A stretch of 64,000 nucleotides of DNA from the NCBI GenBank assembly GCA_023415825.1, contig JAEZJF010000006.1:310001-374000 (forward strand). The letters are read 5' to 3'. Shown here piece after piece: positions 23,479 to 30,321 of the stretch. A program made the translations under genes and the position numbers. The stretch comes from Bacillota bacterium. Lineage in GTDB: Bacteria > Bacillota > Clostridia > DSM-8532. The notes under the pieces were generated by a model that was given only the letters and a program-made list of their open reading frames with translations, did no database searches and was not told where the DNA came from. Numbering within the stretch: the first letter of the stretch is position 1; every line of letters starts with the position of its first letter.

Positions 23479-24417
23479 ATGAAAAAGCAATTTCTACGCG
23501 TTAGCAGCTTTTTAATCATACTCGTCCTCATTTTTACAGGCTGTGCCAGGATGCAAAATACCGGTATTCAAATAGAAGACAACGGAACAGTCTTCATGTG
23601 GGAGGTCAAGTCCAAGGAAGGCGAAGGCAAGCTGTTTCTTCTAGGTTCCATCCATGCAGGCAGAGAGGGCCTGTACCCCTTAAATGATGTTATTACCAAG
23701 GCTTATGAGCAATCGGATGTTCTTGCTGTTGAATGTGATGTCAGTACAATTCTCCAAAGACCTAACCTTTCGGAGCTCATGGCGAAAATCATGTATACGG
23801 ACGGTACCACCATCAAGGATCATATCTCTCCCGAGCTATATGATAAAACTGACAAGATCTTAAAAGAAAATGGCATGACCCTTCAGATGCTTGAGAAAAT
23901 GAAGCCTTTCATGGTCGCTTCCACCCTCCTCACCTTCAAAATGAATGAATGGGGATATGATGCGGAGAACGGAATCGATATGCACCTGCTTAATAAGGCA
24001 CATGATGAAAAAAAGACCATCGCTGAGATTGAATCCCTGGAATTCCAGTATGACCTTTTGGGAGGCTTCAGTGATGAGATTCAGGTCATCCAACTGGAAA
24101 GTGCCGTAGAGGGATTTGAATCTTCCAAGGAGTATCTGGATCAAATGTTTACTTACTGGGAAAAGGGTGATGTCAAGGGAATGGAATCCATTCTCATGCA
24201 GGAGGACGATGGTTTGACCCCTGATCAAATGGAAGCTTATAAAGCCTATGAAAAAGCTATGTTTGACGACCGCAACACAACTATGACACAGAAAGCTGAA
24301 GAATATCTAAGACAAGGCAATACCACATTTTTTGTGGTTGGCTCAGGCCATATGGTGGGCGAAACGGGTATTGTCAAGCAACTGCGGGATAAGGGTTATT
24401 CTGTGGTACAGAAATAA
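23479..24417 (+). CDS. TraB/GumN-family lipoprotein
   Basis: 312 residues from the ATG at 23479 after CGGAGGAAGCC; an upstream start at 23386 lies inside the repeat and lacks a site. A lipobox (LIFTG|C, about Cys19) makes it a lipoprotein. The TraB/GumN domain shows LFLLGSIHAGREGLYPLNDVI, VLAVECDV, ENGIDMHLLNKAH and the C-terminal FFVVGSGHMVGETGIV. The family is related to the Tiki metalloprotease fold, with conserved GSIH and GxxH His residues. The substrate is unknown. A hairpin element sits immediately upstream. Confidence 0.87.
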   Translation: MKKQFLRVSSFLIILVLIFTGCARMQNTGIQIEDNGTVFMWEVKSKEGEGKLFLLGSIHAGREGLYPLNDVITKAYEQSDVLAVECDVSTILQRPNLSELMAKIMYTDGTTIKDHISPELYDKTDKILKENGMTLQMLEKMKPFMVASTLLTFKMNEWGYDAENGIDMHLLNKAHDEKKTIAEIESLEFQYDLLGGFSDEIQVIQLESAVEGFESSKEYLDQMFTYWEKGDVKGMESILMQEDDGLTPDQMEAYKAYEKAMFDDRNTTMTQKAEEYLRQGNTTFFVVGSGHMVGETGIVKQLRDKGYSVVQK

Positions 24418-24514
24418 GGTTTATAAAAAAAGTATAATATTTCAAGTTTACATTGTAGAGGAAATGGGTATATGGTAGAATTTTGTTAGTATTTTGGATA
24501 TTCGGGATATTCAT

Positions 24515-26041
24515 ATGTTAAAGGGATTGGGGCTATTTTTTTCGAAGCTTTATTACGGAGATATAAAATTAATTCCCGAAGAGCAGAGAAAAAACTTTTA
24601 TGAAGAAATCACAAACATTAACCATTCGCGTATCAAGCCCCTCTCACTGGCGCTTTTCTTTGTTGATCTTATTTTAGTATTTCTTGATCTGACATTCTTA
24701 ACAAACATACCACGGGACTCCAGCGCCGCTCAGGGTATTTTAACCCTTCATCTGTTGGGACTTTTCGTTTTTTTACTGGCGGCTGTCTTTTTCTTCTTTG
24801 CTTATTTTAGATTGAGGTTTTGGGCAAAGCGTTTTTCACTCGTTTTATTTGCCGAATTATGTCTTTTATGGTGCAGCCTTGTATCCCTTCAGACGTATAA
24901 GCTTTACGGACAGATCCTTGCTATTGTTGTTGGCATGCTCAGCGCGGCTTGTTTCTTTATGCTCAACCGTTTTAGCCGGGGTCTGTTTTTTTCTTTGACA
25001 TATCTATTGTTTAACCTCATGCTCAGATCAGTTGAGCAGAATCCGGGTTATATAGCCGGATTTTGGATCGACACCACCATTGTTCTTGTACTTTGCTTTT
25101 TTATATCAAATTTCTGCTTTAATACATTTGTTGACCAGTATATCAACAGAAAAATAATCATCAATAATATCAAAGAAATCGGAAGGCTTAATGCAGATCT
25201 TGAGCAAAAGGTTCAGGAAAGGACTGAAGCACTAACACAAGCCTACGCGCAGATAGAGCTTGAAAAACTACGTGTAAGCTTTTTTACTAACCTGTCCCAT
25301 GAATTTCGCACACCAATAAACGTCATTCTATCTGCACAGCAGCTTTTGATGCTAAAGCTCAAGATGATTGTTTCAGAGGAGGATTTCAAAAGTCTTAAAA
25401 ATAATATTTATTCCATAGAGAAATATTCTTATCGACTTATGCGTATGGTCTCCAACACCATAGACATAACACGCATTGATACAGGGCATTATGATTTATG
25501 CCTAAAGAATGTGAACATTGTCCATATTGTTGAAGAAATTGTCTTATCGGTGTCCAGCTTTATTGAAGCACGCATGCTGTCTATAGTGTTTGATACCCAG
25601 ACCGAGGAACGGATCATGGCTGTGGATGTGGATAAAATAGAGCGTGCTATCCTTAATCTCCTTTCAAATGCAATAAAATTCACTCCAAAAAACGGTCATA
25701 TATGGGTTAATCTTTATGAAGAGAGTACTTTTTTTTATATTTCCGTACGAGATAGCGGCATCGGAATTCCAGCCCATATGAAGGATGCTATTTTTAACCG
25801 TTTCGTCCAAGTTGACAAAACGCTTACAAGGGAACAGGAAGGAAGCGGCCTGGGCCTTTCCATCGTCAAGTCCATTATCGAACTCCACCAAGGAACCATT
25901 ACCGTCAATAGCGATCTTTACAGTGGAAGCGAGTTTATTATTTGTCTGCCTATCCATATGCTCAACGATATGGGTCAGTATTGCTTTGAAGGACAAGACA
26001 GCCTTGATCTTCTCAAAATCGAACTCTCAGACATCGAATAA
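24515..26041 (+). CDS. Orphan membrane sensor histidine kinase
   Basis: About 508 residues. The start is uncertain: ATG at 24515 is used, a TTG at 24494 is in frame, and neither has a strong site. About six helices cover residues 40-205, without an extracytoplasmic domain. A coiled coil (IGRLNADLEQKVQERTEALTQAY) leads to HisKA with SHEFRTPINV (His about 262 by this start) and HATPase_c with LLSNAIKF, DSGIGIP, and GSGLGLSI. No response regulator is next to it, so it is an orphan kinase; the SpoIIE-type receiver at 14037 is one possible partner, but that is a guess. Confidence 0.88.
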   Translation: MLKGLGLFFSKLYYGDIKLIPEEQRKNFYEEITNINHSRIKPLSLALFFVDLILVFLDLTFLTNIPRDSSAAQGILTLHLLGLFVFLLAAVFFFFAYFRLRFWAKRFSLVLFAELCLLWCSLVSLQTYKLYGQILAIVVGMLSAACFFMLNRFSRGLFFSLTYLLFNLMLRSVEQNPGYIAGFWIDTTIVLVLCFFISNFCFNTFVDQYINRKIIINNIKEIGRLNADLEQKVQERTEALTQAYAQIELEKLRVSFFTNLSHEFRTPINVILSAQQLLMLKLKMIVSEEDFKSLKNNIYSIEKYSYRLMRMVSNTIDITRIDTGHYDLCLKNVNIVHIVEEIVLSVSSFIEARMLSIVFDTQTEERIMAVDVDKIERAILNLLSNAIKFTPKNGHIWVNLYEESTFFYISVRDSGIGIPAHMKDAIFNRFVQVDKTLTREQEGSGLGLSIVKSIIELHQGTITVNSDLYSGSEFIICLPIHMLNDMGQYCFEGQDSLDLLKIELSDIE

Positions 26042-26090
26042 GCTTTAGGAAGTAAAGCCTGGGAAATATTACTGCGAATATCAAGGTTCT

Positions 26091-26102
26091 CGGGACCCGT
26101 TC
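26091..26102 (+). repeat. Half-copy of dispersed hairpin element
   Basis: CGGGACCCGTTC, preceded by GGTTCT, matches the 5' half of the hairpin element; the 3' arm is missing. It lies 150 bases before the tandem copies. Confidence 0.35.
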
Positions 26103-26240
26103 ATTATGAATGCTTAGTCGATAGTTAAAATTACTTTGCTTGCGTTTCACGCACTCTATTTCTGGGAAATTTGCTGGAATATGTTTTGACAAAGTTTTAT
26201 AGGGCAATTTACTGTTAACACTTTAAATAGCAAGAAATCT

Positions 26241-26307
26241 GTTAATACGGAGTATCAATAACTCGGGATCCCGTTCGAAATCTTTGATTTCGGTAACGGG
26301 TGATGTT
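26241..26307 (+). repeat. Dispersed hairpin element, tandem copy 1
   Basis: TTAATACGGAGTATCAATAACTCGGGAT, CCCGTT-CGAAATC-TTT-GATTTCG-GT-AACGGG, TGATGTTA. The next copy follows with a period of 67 bases and is identical over the unit. Confidence 0.8.
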
Positions 26308-26378
26308 ATTAATACGGAGTATCAATAACTCGGGATCCCGTTCGAAATCTTTGATTTCGGTAACGGGTGATGTTATTA
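26308..26378 (+). repeat. Dispersed hairpin element, tandem copy 2
   Basis: A second identical 67-base unit that runs on into GTTATTATAATATT. The TATAAT at its end lies about 45 bases before the LCP gene, so the element may supply that gene's promoter. Confidence 0.8.
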
Positions 26379-26420
26379 TAATATTTGATACGATAGAAAA
26401 CCATGGAGAAGGTCATTTTT

Positions 26421-27425
26421 ATGAAGCTTAGAGAACAAAAACGATTTATAAGAAATATGCTGAAACTGTTCTGCATTATACTGCTCGGTACGGCTGTCGT
26501 GCTTTCCGGAGTCATGCTTTTCAGCATGCGTGCGCCCGAGGGGAATAAAACACTTAATAAATCAGGACGTGTCAATAAAGATGTATCGGATTTATCCGAT
26601 TCAGATGAGCTTTCACCGCAACAGGGCCCTGCCGCAAATCAGATTTTTACCTTTTTAGTGGCCGGTATGGATAAAGTGGCTAAGAATACAGATGTCATCA
26701 TGCTGGTAAAACTCGATATAACCGAAAAGAGCATTAGCATTCTTAATATTCCCCGGGACACCATGATTGTAACTGACCGAAATGCAAAAAAAATCAACTC
26801 TTCTTATCAAATTGGGGGAATTGAGCAATTTGAACAGGACGTAGCAAGCTTAACAGGCTTCTATGTAAACCGGTATGTATTGGTTGACCTTGAAGGAGTC
26901 GAAAAAATTATTAACGCTATCGGAGGCGTGGATTTTAATATCCCCCGTAATATGAATTACGAGGATCCTACTCAAGACCTTTACATTCATTTTAAAAAAG
27001 GACCTACTCATTTAACTGGTGAGCAGGCAGTCAGGCTGGCCCGCTTCAGAAGCTATACCGATGGTGATATCGGGCGTATAGGTCTTCAGCAGGATCTTGT
27101 TAAGGCCTTGGCCAAACAGGCCCTTAAGCCCGAAAACCTTCTCAAGCTTCCCGAATTGGTACGCCTTATCAGTGAAAACGTTCAGACAGATATTGATTTC
27201 AGTAATATGCTATGGCTTGCCAATGAAGTTAAGGACATGGATATGAGTGCTATCGAAACTCATATGGTTCCAGGTGTTGCCTCTACCATCGATAATCTGT
27301 CTTATTGGCTTCCTTATGAGAATGAGCTTCTTGAACTCATCAACAATACCTACAACCCGCTTGATACACCCATAACCGATTCGGATCTTTCCATTGTTTC
27401 ATATCCTGAGAACAAAGGAAAGTGA
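26421..27425 (+). CDS. LytR-CpsA-Psr (LCP) family cell-wall ligase
   Basis: 334 residues from the ATG at 26421; GGAGAAGG is 8-9 bases upstream. A signal-anchor helix (residues about 12-35) is followed by the LCP domain: FLVAGMDKVAKNTDVIMLV, ISILNIPRDTMIV, INSSYQIGG, YVLVDLEGVEKIINAIGGV and VRLARFRSY. The conserved Asp and Arg residues bind the lipid pyrophosphate. LCP enzymes attach teichoic acids or capsular polymers to peptidoglycan outside the membrane. It stands before a ferredoxin gene with which it shares no obvious function. Confidence 0.93.
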   Translation: MKLREQKRFIRNMLKLFCIILLGTAVVLSGVMLFSMRAPEGNKTLNKSGRVNKDVSDLSDSDELSPQQGPAANQIFTFLVAGMDKVAKNTDVIMLVKLDITEKSISILNIPRDTMIVTDRNAKKINSSYQIGGIEQFEQDVASLTGFYVNRYVLVDLEGVEKIINAIGGVDFNIPRNMNYEDPTQDLYIHFKKGPTHLTGEQAVRLARFRSYTDGDIGRIGLQQDLVKALAKQALKPENLLKLPELVRLISENVQTDIDFSNMLWLANEVKDMDMSAIETHMVPGVASTIDNLSYWLPYENELLELINNTYNPLDTPITDSDLSIVSYPENKGK

Positions 27426-27495
27426 TCAGGTTAGTTATTAAATCTGCGATTTGGGTATATTATGATATGAAATTTAATATAAAGGAGTAATCGGT

Positions 27496-27690
27496 ATGAA
27501 AGCATGGATTGATAGAGACGGATGCATTTCCTGCGGCTTGTGCCCCACCATTTGCCCTGAAGTATTCAGAATGGCAGATGACGGCTTGGCTGAAGCCTAT
27601 GTTGAAGAAGTACCCGAAGACGTGGAGGATATGGCTCATGAAGCAGCTGAAAGCTGTCCGGTGAGTGTCATTCACGTAGAAGACGAGTAA
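27496..27690 (+). CDS. Small 4Fe-4S ferredoxin
   Basis: 64 residues; AAAGGAGTAATCGGT precedes the ATG. One cluster motif (CISCGLCPTICP, Cys 10/13/16/20) plus a distant Cys in ESCPVSVI provides a single [4Fe-4S] site, and the acidic C-terminus is typical of monocluster ferredoxins. It acts as a low-potential electron carrier. A strong terminator follows. Confidence 0.92.
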   Translation: MKAWIDRDGCISCGLCPTICPEVFRMADDGLAEAYVEEVPEDVEDMAHEAAESCPVSVIHVEDE

Positions 27691-27757
27691 ACGAGTAAAG
27701 ATACTGGGCTCGTATGAATCCGAAATATTCATAGCAGAAAGCAAAAAAAGTGCGCTT

Positions 27758-27789
27758 GAGGTGCGTTCCTGTTGGAACGCACCTCTTTT
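27758..27789 (+). terminator. Terminator after ferredoxin
   Basis: GAGGTGCGTTCC-TGTT-GGAACGCACCTC-TTTT: a perfect 12-bp stem. Because the arms also follow an A run (GCAAAAAAAG) it may stop transcripts from both sides, including the ger operon. Confidence 0.88.
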
Positions 27790-27801
27790 CACCTTCCTAA
27801 C

Positions 27802-27960
27802 TTATGTCCGTAGAAACGCGATATATGAAACCGCCATTGCTGCAAATTCGATGAGAACTGCTCCCATAGCAGCCAGCTTGTTATTTTCTTTCCATGAGTG
27901 CCCTGCAAAACTGAAAGTGTAGATTGAAGATAACAGTATAAAAAGAAAGCCCGCATACAT
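27802..27960 (-). CDS. Small two-helix membrane protein ending the germinant-receptor operon
   Basis: 52 residues (MYAGFLFILLSSIYTFSFAG, a HSWKENN loop, then AAMGAVLIEFAAMAVSYIAFL and RT). The ATG at 27960 is two bases after the TGA of the Ger(x)C gene, and GGAGGG lies 12 bases upstream inside that gene. Two hydrophobic helices with a short charged turn match the layout of the small D proteins found with some Bacillus germinant receptors, which modulate receptor function. Sequence similarity to those could not be tested. The gene is below common length cut-offs and easily missed. Confidence 0.7.
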   Translation of the reverse strand: MYAGFLFILLSSIYTFSFAGHSWKENNKLAAMGAVLIEFAAMAVSYIAFLRT

Positions 27961-27962
27961 AA

Positions 27963-29228
27963 TCATTCTTTTCCCTCCGATGAGTAAATAGGCTCATTCT
28001 TTAAAAGTTTACCGGTTCTCCTTATGGTGAAATCCACCTCAACCTTTAATTCTGATTTACCGAATTTCTCTAGCCAATTATAATTCTCCCATTCGGGTAT
28101 GGTCCAGAATTGGGTAACCGCTTCAGTGCCAAAATTTAAAACATCCGCTTGAAAAACCTTGCATTTGGCAAAGACCCTATCAGCACCTTCCACAATATAC
28201 TTCTCAAAAGCATCTTCTAAAATTTTTTTCTTTTTAGGATCTTCATAGTGTATGCGACTCTGAATGGTCAAAATATCCCCCTCTATTTTAATCTTGGCAT
28301 TAATTTTAGGGTTGCCTCCGTTCAGATCAATATCAATTTTTGGTTTTTCAAATTCTTGAATACGGATGGGAATTGAAAATTGAGGCATTTCAGGGTCGGG
28401 AATTGTGAAGGATACGTTCTTAAGATCGCCGCGCAACATGAGCAGCAGCTGAGTTTCAAAACCTGTAAGCTTACCCACCATTTTATCACCGTCAAGAATG
28501 GCTGACCCGAACAATTCAATCCCCTCTCCGCCATTACGAGGTACATCACCAGCATAGTAATCACCGCTATCTTTGGTCTTCCCTTCGTACTTAAGACCAT
28601 TCTCTTGAAAATTGTCTCCTTTGTTTATTGCACCATATATTAGCATTAGAGCATGATAGGGTGATTTAATGCCTTCATAGAAATCATTTAGGGTACTTTT
28701 GGGGAAGTAGCCTAAATTCTCTGAATTTCCCACCAAATCCTCAATGGTTTTGGTTACCAGTTCTCCTGCATATGGCTTAGTGGCTTTAATAAATTCTTCT
28801 ACATTGCCTTTGCATACAATCACATTGGTTGTTCTGCGAATCTGACGGTATCGTATCAATGGGGCTACAGATTCTCCCAAATGTCCGCTTGTGGCCAGTT
28901 CCTCGGATATGACAATGGCTTTAATGTGCATGAAGTTTAAAACTTTTGAGATATTGGTATTGGCAATGCTAAAAGCCGAAGCAAGTGCTGGTACATCAAA
29001 GGTGACAGTCTCCGTGGTTTCCTGCCCTCCACCCTTGTTTTCACCTCCGCCGCTGCCTTGGGCAAACTTGAGAATTTGAAATGTGATGCGGTACTTATCT
29101 GAAACACCATGCTCAATTCCTATCATGGTGGCATACGTAAATTCCCCTATCTCATGAGCATCAAAGCATGCAGTTAAAAAAAACGGGATTATGAACAGGC
29201 AAACCAATATCAGTGCTCTCTTACGCAT
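27963..29228 (-). CDS. gerKC: Spore germination lipoprotein, Ger(x)C family
   Basis: About 421 residues. The start is one of two adjacent ATGs at 29231/29228; 29228 gives the better spacing to GGGGGAG. A lipobox (FFLTA|C) precedes DAHEIGEFTYATMIGIEHG, the usual Ger(x)C opening. Later features are the VIVSEELATSGHLGESVAPLI segment and a C-terminal domain ending SELKVEVDFTIRRTG. It is the C subunit of a germinant receptor in the inner spore membrane. The start overlaps the end of the B-subunit gene by 8 bases. The symbol follows the gerK-type order A-B-C. Confidence 0.92.
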   Translation of the reverse strand: MRKRALILVCLFIIPFFLTACFDAHEIGEFTYATMIGIEHGVSDKYRITFQILKFAQGSGGGENKGGGQETTETVTFDVPALASAFSIANTNISKVLNFMHIKAIVISEELATSGHLGESVAPLIRYRQIRRTTNVIVCKGNVEEFIKATKPYAGELVTKTIEDLVGNSENLGYFPKSTLNDFYEGIKSPYHALMLIYGAINKGDNFQENGLKYEGKTKDSGDYYAGDVPRNGGEGIELFGSAILDGDKMVGKLTGFETQLLLMLRGDLKNVSFTIPDPEMPQFSIPIRIQEFEKPKIDIDLNGGNPKINAKIKIEGDILTIQSRIHYEDPKKKKILEDAFEKYIVEGADRVFAKCKVFQADVLNFGTEAVTQFWTIPEWENYNWLEKFGKSELKVEVDFTIRRTGKLLKNEPIYSSEGKE

Positions 29229-30321
29229 CATGAGACTCCCCCTTCTTTTTTCGTATGATAGCCACAATTAATATAATCATTGGAGGTACAAAATAGATAA
29301 TCCATCCCCAGGTTCTCATGTACTGTACAACTCCGCTTATAACCTCTGAGATACCTTTGGGGATGAGGTTTAAGCTGTATAAAAGGATGGCCATGGGCAA
29401 AAGGATGGGACGTTTGTCAGTGATCCTAAAAACGTGGCAATAAACCAATACTCCAGAATAGAAAAGCAATGCGACTTCAATAATGGTTCCAAAATTCCAA
29501 AGAAATAAAAAGATTGGCTCCATTCGCTGAAAAAATCCCCCATAATCGATAAGGGAAGCCATCTCATACATAGGAGATGTAAGCTCCTGAGCTGTCGTAA
29601 AGGGGAATGCCAGATTAAAGGCTAAAAGCGCAGAGCATGTAAGAAGACCTGCTATCAGGAGACTGGAAAATCCTATTCTTTTGATCTCTTTGGGCCCCTG
29701 AAGGGAGGATGCAATTATTCCTATAACTATGATCTCTCCATAATATGAGCTTCGAAGCACTCCGTTAACGATTGTCTTATCCAATCCATAACCCAACACG
29801 GGATATAAATGACGGGGAACAAAGTTTTGTATTGAGAGCAGAACGACCAGGGCATACCCTGCTCCAAGAATATAAATAATAAATTTTGCATACCTTGCAA
29901 TGGTCTCGAGGCCCATAAAAGACAACACCACCAAGCTTATAGTAAATAATACCATAATAAAGCTGGGTGGGCTGTCAGGCAGCACATAGACTTTCAATAC
30001 CTCCGTAAATTCCCTCATGTTCATACTGGCTATAACAAGTAAAAAACCGCCAATAATGAATGAAACTATGGATCCTGCCCATTTTCCGAGAACTAAATCG
30101 CTGATTTCCATCAGATTCTTGTGAGGAAAGCGCTTAAGCAGCAAATAAAGGAACATAAAGGCAAAGATTGCCGTACAAGCGGAGATAAGGGTCATATACC
30201 ACCCGGAGGTACCCACAATCACCATTAGCATGGCAGGACTTGAAAAGAAAACTTTCGAAGCAATGGTGATAACCATAAGGCTTATAGCCTCATGATAACC
30301 AAAATTACCTTCTTTGATCAT
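29221..30321 (-). CDS. gerKB: Spore germination permease-like subunit, GerAB family
   Basis: 366 residues from the ATG at 30321, eight bases after GGGGGGAGG; the ATG overlaps the TAA of the A gene by one base. About ten helices with the family opening NFGYHEAISLMVI. Motifs include a SDLVLGKWAGSI stretch and YILGAGYALVVLLS. GerAB proteins are APC-superfamily members and form the germinant-binding subunit. The operon carries a single B gene. Confidence 0.92.
   Translation of the reverse strand: MIKEGNFGYHEAISLMVITIASKVFFSSPAMLMVIVGTSGWYMTLISACTAIFAFMFLYLLLKRFPHKNLMEISDLVLGKWAGSIVSFIIGGFLLVIASMNMREFTEVLKVYVLPDSPPSFIMVLFTISLVVLSFMGLETIARYAKFIIYILGAGYALVVLLSIQNFVPRHLYPVLGYGLDKTIVNGVLRSSYYGEIIVIGIIASSLQGPKEIKRIGFSSLLIAGLLTCSALLAFNLAFPFTTAQELTSPMYEMASLIDYGGFFQRMEPIFLFLWNFGTIIEVALLFYSGVLVYCHVFRITDKRPILLPMAILLYSLNLIPKGISEVISGVVQYMRTWGWIIYFVPPMIILIVAIIRKKKGESHDA

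Noticed and set aside
24494..24514. TTG start for the histidine kinase
   Set aside because: No clear ribosome site; the ATG at 24515 was preferred, though neither start is strong.
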